From Perkinsus chesapeaki (lineage: Eukaryota > Perkinsozoa > Perkinsida > Perkinsidae), in the NCBI GenBank assembly GCA_013115145.1, contig JAAPAO010000278.1, positions 1 through 43,806 of the forward strand: a DNA stretch of 43,806 nt, given 5' to 3'. Numbering within the stretch: position 1 is the stretch's first letter; every line of letters starts with the position of its first letter. Positions 11,001-21,693 of this stretch are shown in pieces. Both the position numbers and the translations under genes were made by a program. The notes beneath the pieces were generated by a model that had not been told where the DNA came from, made no database searches, and worked only from the letters and a program-made list of their open reading frames with translations.

Positions 11001-11640
11001 CATTATACCTACAAACGGTGAAAGCATGATGGGTAACTCTAGCAAGTTGCTGCCTACTCTCCAGCACAGTGCAGTAGCTTCATGCCTAGGCCATGCTGTC
11101 CCATATCCACGGCACATCGACCACAGTATCGGCAGGTCTCTACATAGACAGACTGCTGTTGGTGTTGTTTGACGGTGGGAGCCGATGTCCGGGCAGATGT
11201 CGTTGGTAAAGCTAAGGCGGCGGCCGAAGTGCCGCCGAACGTTGACTGGCGACCAGAGCCGGAGCCTGAAAAACCATGCAATGCAATAACGCTGTAATCT
11301 TGAGGAAGAGTCACCATTGGCGATGGCAGCGGCGGCCGTGGAGTTCTCCTTGGCCGAACTGCTGCTGCTACTGCTGCTCGAGGAGCCCGTCGGACCTGAG
11401 GCCGCCTTCTCATCCATAACACTTGCCAATGCTGAGCTGTGCAGCAGGCCACGGTGAACTTCTCCGGTATCGGGGTCTATGAATCTGAACAACAACAAAA
11501 AGAAGAGCGCGGTATAAGAAGTCTAGAGGTGTGAGCATCTCACCCGACAATCTCATCGATAACCTCTCCATTAGTATTAGACTCAGCATGGCTCAACAAC
11601 AGCTCACGCAGCACCCCTACGCGACAACGAGGCTTTAAGG
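8033..11640 (-). CDS. Large multi-exon protein, helical N-part and WD40-like C-part
   Basis: Minus-strand exons run from RVGVLRELLLSHAESNTNG and FIDPDTGEVHRGLLHSSA (about 11640-11410) through a Ser-rich linker, GGMLVLQLGDPSSSLLAVIE ending MRDWDEAKRL (about 10940-10780), FERLCASGRYEEAITHFDRH (about 10710-10650), VMELQRFVSANVPEDVMRQV (about 10470-10410) and a basic Ser-rich piece (about 10170-10070). Propeller-like pieces follow: FLGDTVRSMIWCKG...LLCAGDRGLSWLE (about 9900-9800), WLLGFRSGALSIE, GVLCAGDSEGRLHVWDW (about 8740-8680), VSGGVDGQLCRWTW (about 8480-8430) and VVAYSTDTGVVGIW before the stop at 8033. The solenoid-plus-propeller plan recalls coatomer, nucleoporin or trafficking subunits, but no family could be named. 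It may be continuous with the exons at 11950-16357. Confidence 0.5.
10731..10748. repeat. (CAG)6 microsatellite
   Basis: Six perfect CAG units lie within or beside an intron of the large minus-strand gene. Similar tracts occur at 26009-26026 and 26104-26119. Confidence 0.8.
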
Positions 11641-11949
11641 CAGGTAGGAACCTGATAACATAGGAGGCATTAAGGCAGTATTGGAGTCGTGTGATGATAA
11701 TAGTAATAATAATACGTAACAGTGATGGGGTAGGACGTTACTATCTTGGCGATACTAAGATAACCTCCTCTTTAATACCGATTCTAAAACAAATGCTCGG
11801 GGGCGTCTCGGGCCCCAGACCAATCGGGTAGCACATCTGCTGCATCATTAAAAACTTTGTTGAAAGAATGTTGCCTGTTCAATAAAGTGCCAGTGTTCTA
11901 AATTGTTTTTAATAAATTTCCCGGGCGGGCAATTCGGCGAGCAAGCTCT

Positions 11950-14900
11950 GAGCCTAGCTGCGAGCTAGTAGCTGGTAAGATATACCTGAGGGTTTCCTGT
12001 AGAGTGAACCTCTTTTGAGCATAATGCATCACTGCTGTAGCCGCGGCACTATCAGACTCCCCCTCCTCTTCAAGATGAGATGATCTTAATGCTGTTATAA
12101 TACCGCTGCCATGAGGCCGATCGATATACTGAGAAAAAGAGGAGAACCACTAGGTGGACAAGCAAATAAACATTATGGGGTGAGACTCGATCCCGAGTGT
12201 ACCACCTCACTGAATCTAAAACTGAATGTGAACCACGCGATGAAGAGGCCCCGGAAAAGGAAACAAGAAAAGAGCGACCAGTAATCTAAATCCTATTTAC
12301 AGTGTAAATTTTACACACACCCGCGCCGCACACCCCTGAAATGCAGCGGTTTCACACATACGAACTTCAGTACCACATACTAAATCATACACATTTATAC
12401 TGCTGCCGCAGACCCAACTTCTCCTGCTGTTTGCGACAGGTGGAAATGATGCTGTCACGAGACGGACTGGAACTAGTGACATATGCCTGGAACGGTTAAT
12501 TGATTTTATGACTTTATCTTCATGCCCTGCCACAAAAATTGTCACCGTTAAATGACCTTTCTTAGCGCGCTACAAGTATATCAGCCTGCATTCGCTGATA
12601 CTAGTGTCGATGGGGGAAGTAGGATCATTAACAAACAGGGGTCACTATCTACTGCACCAATGCAGCGGCACCCACGGCACCAGCCTTCTCACCAATCTCA
12701 TCCATATCGCCGTGGTCTCCTGTGCCTCCGACCCACCACTGAGCACAGCGAAGGCGCGAGGGAATTGAAGTGATAGTAGAAGGAGCTGAACAGGAACAGT
12801 GTACCTATATATACACCACCTCATCAACAGCTTACCTTGGCCAACTTCCAACTAGCATTTAGGCCACCCTTCGACCGACCAGCTGTCCTCCTCTGCTGGG
12901 GATACACTGGACCTGATATCAACATGTAGCGGCTAAGCTCAGCCATACCATTACCAGCATCGCCCAGAGCCATAGGAGCCGTTGTTGTTGTTGCTGCCCC
13001 ACCGCTGGGGCCTACAGTGCCGGCGTCTAGAGGCTCGTCAAAGTACTCCGAGGGGAGATTGGCTATCTTGTCTTGTACTAACTGCAGCTTAGTGAGAGTC
13101 TCTACTGTAGAGAAGCTAGGATGGAGACACTCCATCAGATTGAACCTAACATCGTCTAGTTGAAGAATAATACCGACCCCTCGACTCGAGCCAATGCCAA
13201 ATTATGAAGTATAAGGTGAATATCCCCAGCAGCTAACTAAGTTCCCTTAGAGATCCGAGCTCTTTCACAATCAACATGCTTTTCAGTATCCTACTCCCAA
13301 CGGCTTTCACTCAGTAAGGATAACACTCCTGAGGCACCGGTCCTCCACCATTATACATTATGGTCTCGGCTAAGTTGACCGATCCCTCGAATTTCACCAA
13401 AATTGTTTCGCCTTCACAAGAAAGATGCATTCCCAAATGTCAATAGTTCCTCCCCACAGCAACTACTACCACGTCCAGTCCTCTGCAGTGCAATTAGGTA
13501 AGACTCTACTGATAGAGAAGTCCGGAGCAGTAAGCCTGGTCGAGGGACCTTCACCACCAGCAGCATAGGCTGCAGCAGCAGCACCGGAGGCCATACCATC
13601 TACAAGAGAGACACTCACAACAGTAGGATGAGCTCCAGCGGCATTACCCTCTCCTAAGGGCTGATCCACAAGGGCAAGTAATACCTGTAAAGGGCCACTG
13701 GTACCGTCATCAAAGTCTGCCATCCCGGTCGGGGTGGGGCACTATTAAATATAATAAAGTGATGATACACACGAAAAGACGGTACCTGTTGGCCACCAGT
13801 TCCCTTCACTGATGCCATTCTGGCTACTAGAGCCTTCCCAAGTGATCCAAGTGGAGGACAAGCCACCAACAGTGATGGCTCACTGCACAAAGCTTCCACT
13901 ACAGACACGAAGCTGACAAGGCGAACATAGATCCTTGGCATGGGTTTGGCACTGGAGCCTACTTGGCGCGGACTGCGGTATAGAGGGCAAACCAAACCTC
14001 ATGGAGATGCGAATAGGGGAAGTTGTTATCATCGAAAATGATACGACCATACTGGAAGGTTAGGTCCAACCTGAGAGCATCATCATCGACTCCACCGCAG
14101 AGGTGACGACTAGTACCTCTCCGCATGAGATTTAGGGTGCCTCATCTTCCCACTGCTTGCATAGGGCCGTCCAGATGAGTAAACGGTAGAGATAAGGCCT
14201 TGGATGAATCTAAGAGCTGAGCTTATTAGACATACGCCGCATCGATCGTCAGGCTACCTATCGTTAAGATACCCCAGTGAGCCAGCGATGAATTGATGAG
14301 CATTGGCTGGAGGGACAGGATCCCTAGCGGAGGTAGTCCACCCGAATGCCGACCAAAGATCCGCTTTCTGAAGAAATAGCGAGGACGAGTCACGCAGCAG
14401 GCAGCACAATAATGATTCATTGCAGTAGCAGACGCCCTTGAGCACTGTATTGTACGGGGACTAGAGTGCTGCTGCTTTAGGTTACTACGAAGCCTGAATT
14501 AAGAGCTGTATTGTTGGCTTCTAGCATCCACACTAAAGCATTAAAATCGTGGCTGCTTGTTCAGCTGATACGGGAGAAATCACTGATTTATACGATCACC
14601 CACCACCATTGACAACAGAGCAAGACTTTAGACAGGCCCGTCCGTCCCTACGAGACCACTCTGCCAGTGACAGCACCACCTCCCCTATGCCCAGTATAAC
14701 CTCTGCATTGCCATCTTGGCAGTCCAGCTTCACAATACTATCAAACACCTCTGGACTGTTGGTCTTGGGTTTAGTCAACAACTCCAGAATACGTCGGCTC
14801 GATTCAGGCACTTGTCCCTTAACCTTCTTCCCTTGCTCATAGATGCCTAAACATGCCCCGCTGCACCTCAAACCTGCACCGTCCAACTTTACCATCGCTG

Positions 14901-16357
14901 ATCCCAGCGGAAGGGACCTCCCCATGCAACAGCTTATTGCGAAGACGCTCGTACCTGTGAGCCAGAGCGGAAACCGGTTAACAGTGGGAAAGTTGCATTA
15001 CATATCGTTTTTCCTCCTTTCCATCTCGTCATGTATTATCCGTTGAGCTGCCATATGAACCTCCGTCACTACCGACGTCACCACGTCATTGTGCTGGGAG
15101 GCCAAGCTCAGATGCCTGCCAGCGTGAGCGGTAATTCAGAGTAGCCCTCCGCCCGCTCCCGCACTACAGTTTGCCATTCCTTATAGCATCATCCACACCA
15201 GCTCCACCGCGGTCCTTGAGGTCTCCAAGTGCGCCAGTAACGACTCCAGCCTGTGGGCCAACCGTTCCTAATATACCAGAGTAAATGATGTAGTGTAGTA
15301 AGTTCTGAGTACACACCTCGACCCAGCTGTAACTGCATAACGTTCCTTTCTAGTCTCTCAGCAACTGGTCCAGAAGGATCAGGCAACTGGGAGAGGAGGG
15401 CACCGCCACCTAATAGGTTGATTATTGCACAACAGTCTAGACCAGGATACCTCCTCCTTGTGGTAGACCTGTTACTGCCTCTGGGTTAGAGTTCTTAGCT
15501 AGCATGCTCAATGGACGATATACCAGTCCAGTACCATCTACACCCGGCAGTGCACCTACCAACCACACGTATATAAATGAAACACAGAAATAAATAACAG
15601 GAATAAAATCCGCTTTGTGCTCGAAACAGCAGACTGCTGTTCCGATCCATATTATCACTGATAGTATCTTTCGGCACCATTCATCAGTCGAACCCTTAGA
15701 TCTTCTTATAGAATCGCTTTGGGAGATACGGTCTTGATAAATTGACCGCAACTTTGTCAAACTTCTCTTGCTCTCAAAGTACACAGTGTTACCCTTCCAA
15801 GTAAGTCTTCTGGTTACGCATGCACGTGTTCCAACGCTGGCTGCAAAGTTCCTCAACTAGATACCACCATTTAGTGTAAAACCGAGCACATCCAAGAAGA
15901 TATCTTTCATTTGTATCACTTCGAGGTATGTTAATTGTAGCGAGCAAAGTGTAATAATCCGAGGGATCTGCTACACATTCTTCCCCAGTTGTTGAATTCG
16001 TTATACTATCAATAACGTGCATTACCCAACGAGAGTCTATCGAGATTCCTGAATCAGTTACTTACCACACGAGGTACATGATCACGCGCGTAGACAGGCC
16101 TAGGACGCTGGTTCTATAGTACCAGATAGCTTTGGCAACTTTCCGAAAGATACCCATCCCCAGATATTACCCTGCCCATTCATCGGCATAAGCAACCTTT
16201 CAGTAGCTTCGGCCTGTGCCCTAAATGCATTGACCAAATCCTCAGGACTAGGCTGTTGTTGAGACTCCTGTAGTGATGCTATATCAGACGTTGCTGATGC
16301 TGCTGCTGCTGGCAGCACTGGACCTAGCACCGATGATGGTACCGCCGCTAGCATCAT
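11950..16357 (-). CDS. Large multi-exon hypothetical protein (possibly N-part of the WD40-like gene)
   Basis: Exons can be followed from an ATG at 16357: an Ala/Ser-rich start, then SPEDLVNAFRAQAEATERLL (about 16240-16180), GALPGVDGTGLVYRPLSMLA (about 15562-15500), LLSQLPDPSGPVAERLERN (about 15410-15350), VGPQAGVVTGALGDLKDR (about 15270-15210), VTSVVTEVHMAAQRIIHDE, VKLDGAGLRCSGACLGIYEQ (about 14895-14830), VFDSIVKLDCQDGNAEVIL, KADLWSAFGWTTSARDP (about 14380-14320), VRLVSFVSVVEALCSEP (about 13930-13870), FDDGTSGPLQVLLALVDQ (13720-13660), TLTKLQLVQDKIANLPSEYF (about 13110-13050), RYMLISGPVYPQQRRTAG, and AVMHYAQKRFTLQETLR (about 12045-11995). It is mostly helical and no family was recognised. 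The intron-like gap 15563-16140 is unusually long for this window. No clear gene boundary separates it from the exons at 8033-11640, so a single protein of roughly 1500 residues is possible. Confidence 0.4.
15495..16022 (-). CDS. Open frames within a large intron-like gap, unassigned
   Basis: Two overlapping minus-strand frames (16022-15789 and 15856-15437) look protein-like: CVADPSDYYTLLATINIPRS, YTKWWYLVEELCSQRW, then VYFESKRSLTKLRSIYQDR. They lie where the larger minus-strand gene would have a 580-nt intron. They could be extra exons of that gene, a nested small gene, or chance. No family is recognised, and no clean splice joins the two. Confidence 0.25.
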
Positions 16358-16499
16358 CGGTTAATAGGAAAACAACACCAATCAACGCTTTTAACAACAT
16401 TAGTAACGCAACACAACCGTACGGAGATGAGAGACCCATCATCGCATGAAGTTGTTATCATCACAGCTCATCAAAGCTAGCTCACGTTACTCTGGAAAG

Positions 16500-17520
16500 G
16501 ATTCGAGTATCTCTGGTACATGGCAGGATAATAAAGTTGAATAATCGAAGAGCTAAAGATAATTAGGTTGCAAGTGGTGGGGTCTTTCATAGGTCTCACT
16601 GCCCCCAGAGGCGTATCAGCGTATTCGACGAATGCTTTTGAACTTGGTGTTGAAAACATTATATACTTCAAAGATGTTAATGTTGTCTTCAAAAATAGTC
16701 ACCATTGGAGTGACATGCGTTCCAACTAGTTTTATCTTGAGCTGCTGACATCAAGTCCGCTGTGGTGTTGGTTTACTAGTCTATAGCAAACTCAAACTGT
16801 CAAAAGTAATCTTCAGTCTACCGCCCAGTGGACACTCTGATAGCCAAGCCCAATAAGCCCATCCGCTAGTGATACATTCATAACAGTAACAGGCTATTCA
16901 CCATGCTATTATTTCCAACAACAACAAGAATGACGGTGAAGCAAGCTGGTAGGAGTAAATCATGGCGTAGATATGGATGAGTCTTTTGTTGGCGAACCTA
17001 CTTGTATGTAATGACGCTTGCCACTCCCAAAGAAGAGTACGTTGTTGAGTCGCCGAGACAATGCTGAATTTTACTTAGTTTTACTTTTCTACCGACTATT
17101 TTTATCGGTGATATCGCGCAATGACATGCGTGCTGTCTCCAATAAGCAATGCATCACCAGCGTACCCATTGAATCTTCTCCGAATATGGCCATTGGGAAA
17201 AGATCCATGGCGCGGAGAATTGTTCCAGATAACGCGATTGGGGTAAACACCATCCTCCTTGTCTCCTACAATCTAAAATCTTGTTCCATTAGCCAGAATC
17301 ACGTCACGCTGTGTTCCCTACCTAGAGCCGTTCATCACATATTACGGTACGGAGTTGGTCTACAACACAAATCACTTTCGGTGACCACCTCACTGATTTT
17401 TCGGCTCACTCTGTCACGCCACTGTCTCCCTAGCTCGCCATTGATAATATATGTTGTCCCAGCCTGGCGGCCTAAGGGCTTAACTATCCTCTCAGTAAAA
17501 TAAAGATATTCAGACAACAG
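16500..17520 (-). CDS. Candidate exons of an unassigned protein
   Basis: Minus-strand pieces with protein-like composition are KLVGTHVTPMVTIFEDNIN followed by FEVYNVFNTKFKSIRRIR (about 16745-16640), GDKEDGVYPNRVIWNN through DALLIGDSTHVIARYH (about 17260-17105, after a TTGTAG acceptor) and GRQAGTTYIINGELGRQW (about 17480-17420). Their order could form one minus-strand gene from about 17517 to 16500. No family or start is assigned, and a relic of a mobile element cannot be excluded. Confidence 0.25.
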
Positions 17521-17602
17521 GAGCTCGGGATGGCTTAGAACTCAATCTTCCCGCTACGTCACTCGCCTCGGGTTAAAATTATTACACCTAAGAAGTGTAT
17601 CT

Positions 17603-17671
17603 GGTGACCGTCGGCGGTCACCGGACGAGCGCAACTTCGATGCTCCATGAAACCGTCCGAAACGGTTTCAT
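17603..17671. promoter_or_regulatory. Two adjacent hairpins upstream of the secreted-protein gene
   Basis: Hairpin 1 has arms GGTGACCG (17603-17610) and CGGTCACC (17615-17622) with a 4-nt loop. Hairpin 2 has arms ATGAAACCGT (17647-17656) and ACGGTTTCAT (17662-17671) with a 5-nt loop. They end 51 bp before the ATG at 17723, so they may lie in its promoter or 5' leader. Function is unknown. Confidence 0.5.
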
Positions 17672-17722
17672 CTACCGTTGTTCGAATCACCAAATTGTTC
17701 GCAGTAACTCCACTGATCGATT

Positions 17723-19296
17723 ATGAAGACTTTTGCCAACTTATTCATTTTAACCGCTACTCTCTTGATAGGGGGCACCGAGGTAATAGATTCCCCTGCT
17801 GTGTATTGTTGTAACATTCTTTCCTCAGGGTAAATTGGGAAACGCAAGCTTACATCAGGAAAATGAAGCTTTCCCAGTTGGCTTTTATACATGGGGGACT
17901 GACGTATTTGATTCAACCGACACTGACTTCCTAGTAACTGCCCTACTTAATACATTCGTTATTTCTTGTCTTTCAGAGATTCGTCAAGTCACCCGATGTG
18001 CAAAAGGAAACCTCCACAGGCGACGTGTGGTTCGGAGTGGGTGCTGATGCAAGCTCTGGACAAATCTTCGAGAAGGATAACATTATACCCTTCATGCAGG
18101 CAATAAGACTGGACACCAGTAGGCCGCCTCCGTTCTAATATACAATCCTTCAAGTCGCATGTTCGTGTTATTTCAGAAGGCGTCCTTTGGATGACTTACG
18201 GTGATTTTGGCAGCCATAATGAGAAAGGCATGGTGAGCGGCAACCCTTTATTTGTACTTTGATTGAACTATTTCAGCTCGACTTCATTGACGCTCTATTC
18301 GATCTCCTCAAGGCTCAGCCACAAGATACATTGAAGAACCTAGCTCCGCTTGGTGTATCCCTTGATATTGAGAATGAAGGCATGCAGCCGATGGTTATTA
18401 GCGGCTTGCAGAAACTAAGGTACACCTGTTGGTCTGTTATTATCTTCAAATACCCTTGGAGTCTTCGCATTCAGGAAGTACGTTGACGAGGACTTGGCAT
18501 TCATGCCCAAGGGTGGTTTCCTGATCCAACAGGCTGTTGGAGGTTACCCCGACTCGGGCACCACAAGGTATGTCGCTCGCTGTCTCTGAGCTCTACGGCT
18601 CTCTCTCAGTTACACTATGGATTTGGCGGACAGTGCGTTGTACTTGGTATATCGCTCCTATATGACTGATAAGTCGGGGATGGGACTTCATGAAGGTAAG
18701 GCCCGGTTATACTGTGGTCAGCAGTTACATGGTCAATCTCAGACAACAACTTGCTGGGCCGTATGAAGTGGTTCATGCAGCTTCAATGCATCAACTGTCT
18801 CGATCCCAACTACAAGCCACGTGCGAAGATATCTATCCTCGTCGAGGGAGCCTGTAGGATATGTCCTAACTGCTCTAGTTTGGCCCAAGCTTAACTGCTC
18901 AGGTTACGTTGGCGAATATTGCGGACTAATCTCCTTCTGTGGCCAGATGGATGGCGGCGTCGATAATTTGAAGGAGACGTTCGCGGAGTTTGACCGTCAG
19001 CTCCACGCAGTCGATTGGGCCCCTCCAGGAAGGTAAACCTTAGCTCTGCCAAGTAGCCGTGTATCTCAGCACCAGGTTCGAGGAATTGCTGGCCCGTCCG
19101 GAAAGACGTTATGGTATTCATGATTGGTAAGGGAACTTCGTAGCAGTTAGGTCTATTATTTCTTCTGTTCAGGAATTGGGCTCGCTGCCTGTACCCACCT
19201 TCAATCTCTAAGGGGTATCCACACTGTAACCAAGGCACACTCAAGTATGGTGTTGGGCTCTGCCAAGCTTTGAAGAAGACACCTCAAGTTGGCTAG
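17723..19296 (+). CDS. Secreted protein of unknown family, at least ten exons
   Basis: The ATG at 17723 opens a signal peptide (MKTFANLFILTATLLIGG). Exons joined with consistent phase: 17723-17782, 17829-17933, 17977-18118, 18180-18232, 18277-18419, 18475-18567, 18610-18695, 18743-18853, 18903-19032, 19076-19126, 19173-19296. Recognisable stretches are FYTWGTDVFDSTDTDFL, SPDVQKETSTGDVWFGVG, VLWMTYGDFGSHNEKGM, LGVSLDIENEGMQPMVI, FLIQQAVGGYPDSGT, RMKWFMQLQCINCLDP, YVGEYCGLISFCGQMDGGV, RRYGIHDWNWARCLYPP. The pattern of a short strand followed by an acidic motif (SLDIENEG) and the length near 360 residues could fit a TIM-barrel glycosidase-like fold, but no catalytic signature was recognised. Paired cysteines (INC, EYCG, SFCG, ARC, HCN) suggest an extracellular disulfide-bonded enzyme or surface protein. 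The frame holds to the stop after QVG. Confidence 0.8.
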
Positions 19297-20150
19297 TTGA
19301 CGATATCTACTACTTATTAACTTTGGATGAAGCAATGTCTTTATGATATCATACAACATCTAATGCAAAGTGGACAATGATTATTCCTTATATGCTGTCA
19401 GTCCACACAACCAGGGTTACATCGGCTTAATGCCATTTTCCAACTTACATTGAGGGAATTGTGTCAACTAATGAAAGTCATTACTTAACGAAGATTGTGA
19501 TCACTTTAGTCGGCGAGCCACTAGGTAGTTGGCTCGGAATGGGCAGGACACGCCTGCCTAGCAGGAATTATCCTAAGTTCAAATGTGTTGATTCAATAGT
19601 ATGCTATTCCCCTCGATTATGGGTACAGGTTCCAAACCGACCACACGATACAGGACAACCCGCGAAGGTGCAACGCACAACCATGAAAAATCTTCGTTGT
19701 CAAAGTTGCGAGTGTAAGGGGATCCACATCCTTGCCTGAAATTGAGATACTGAGGCAACGAGCTCGGTATCATGGCTTAGGTATCTATCTTCGCGTTTTG
19801 CCACTTGCTGGGAATAGAAACAGTATAATTTGAATCGTCACTTGACGATACCATCAGCGGTCACCTTACGAGTGCCACTTGAAGGTTATTTCTAAGTTAC
19901 TCATTATGAAACAACGATGACCGGGGAAACGTAGAAAGAACCATGACACAATGGTAAAAATCGGAACTTCTGAGTCTGGCGATCTCCTCTATATTTTCGA
20001 AACCTGAGTGACCAAGACATATTTAGGGACTGCTAAATATCGCTGCTACTCTCGAGGTCTCCGAAGGTCGGTCAGATAAGGCCTTCAAGCGATCATATCT
20101 GACAATATCCCATGCCGTAGAGATAAGGTGCCTCTCGGAACTTATTGTGA
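19297..20150. other. Intergenic, no gene recognised
   Basis: The region lies between the converging ends of the secreted-protein gene (plus) and the glutathione transferase gene (minus). Frames at 19461-19773 on both strands overlap and show no family features. It probably holds the two 3' untranslated regions. Confidence 0.45.
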
Positions 20151-21434
20151 TTACGTCTCTGTCAACTGCCGAGGAGTAAGCAGGCTCTTTTTCACAGAGT
20201 CGAGCTCAGACATGGTATTAAACCAATTGAAGTACTTGCTAAGCTGTGGGTGAGCATCCAGAGTTAAAGTGAATTCGTGGCCTACTGCAGCACTTCTAAT
20301 CAAACGCGCGAAGTGTTGTTACCTTTCGAGGCCCCAAGTACTGCTGTACCGTAGGCGAAAGGGTAAACGGCAACATCAACGATGCAGGGTGAGGGACCAC
20401 TGTAGAAGGGACCGACCAACTGATTGTGAAACATAACGAATCCGATCAGAACCAAGGCGCAGCACTTCCGATGAGAATCTCTCTAGCGCTGCCACCATCT
20501 CCGGGAACACTTCAGTCTTGCCCTGTCGGAAGCACTGGATGAAGCGAGTACAAAAGGATGAGTTGTAGGTCTTGGCTATGTCAATAGAGCGTTGTCTGAA
20601 ATATCCCAGTCATGAACCAGGCACGATCATACTTCATGTTGAACCGCGAAGTATCCATCTGATGTAGCCGACCGATTTCACCGTTGGGAAGATTTCGACG
20701 GCGGCAGTAAATTTGTATAGCGACGCATGGGCCGTGCAATTTTCACTAGCAGTAATGCAGCTATCGAGTCGTAAGACGACAGCCAACTTCACGCCAACTT
20801 ATAGAATTCTAACCGGTGGATCCTAGCGTGCTCCCTTGTCTTCAACAATCCCTATCTAGTCACTTGTCGGAGACTATCTCCAAACTAAAGCTCGTAAGGT
20901 CAACCCTATCAGGTTGATAGATCCGAATCGGCAATAGCTCAACCGGTCAATGATCCAAGTGCTCCACCTACCTTCCTTCATCATCATCACTTGGCAGTAG
21001 CCCGTCCACTGCCGTACTAATGTCAGTGTCTCTCGCCAGCTTATCGAGATATTCGATGACGTCCAGAGATTCTGTTACCTGCAAAGGTACTCAAGAAGTT
21101 TTCCTGTCTGACCGAAACCGACAACAGTTTTGGAGCCATTGTCCTCCACAATGAGTGTCGGGACCAAGCCCTTAGGATTGTTCTCCAATAGTAGAGGAAG
21201 CTTTGTATAGCCACGAGGCCCTGGCTGCAGACATTCAACCAGCTCAAAAGGCATCTGTACAAGCAACCTTTCAAAGCCCTAAGGAGGCAGTAGCAGTCAT
21301 TTTACTACCTTGTACCATTCTAGAGCGATGCGAGCTCGTTGAGCGTAGGGGCAGAAGTAGGCCGTAAGGAAGCGAATGTGTGGGAAGGGCCGTTTTCCGG
21401 CAGGAGTTGGTGGGGGAGGCGTGGCACAGGACAT
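20151..21434 (-). CDS. Glutathione S-transferase, Omega-like
   Basis: Exon 1 (21434-21309) begins MSCATPPPPTPAGKRPF and contains AYFCPYAQRARIALEWYK, the thioredoxin-fold active site with a Cys nucleophile as in Omega and related GSTs. Exon 2 (21254-21123) holds MPFELVECLQPGP, NNPKGLVPTLIVEDNG with the cis-Pro of the glutathione site. Exon 3 (21078-20972) gives VTESLDVIEYLDKLARDTD, the conserved ES...EYL motif. The helical domain follows in NSSFCTRFIQCFRQGKTEV, MVAALERFSSEV (about 20570-20480), LVGPFYSGPSPCIVDVAVYP (about 20425-20365) and the last exon HPQLSKYFNWFNTMSELDSV to the stop at 20151. The piece between 20971 and 20640 is not fully resolved. Such enzymes act in thiol transfer, dehydroascorbate reduction or redox defence. 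The protein is cytosolic, with no targeting peptide seen. Confidence 0.9.
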
Positions 21435-21693
21435 GATGATGATGTAATATAAAGATATTCGATGTGTATCTCACAGTATCCTACTAATCAGTATTAGTAT
21501 GTGTAACAGATAGCAAACTAGGTTCGACTATAGGACGCTGCGTTAGAAAGCATTTCTTCCATTATTAAACTTCCACTAGTGAACGCTGACACACTTATGA
21601 TCTCTTAAAAATACTCAATTCATGATTTCTATTGAAAACAAACGGTCGGAAGCGTTCCTTGGTCGCAGCTTCATGTAAAGTAATAACACTGTA

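Noticed and set aside
17018-17503. 161-codon plus-strand open frame
   Set aside because: Composition is unlike a protein, there is no domain or signal peptide, and the opposite strand has more convincing spliced segments.
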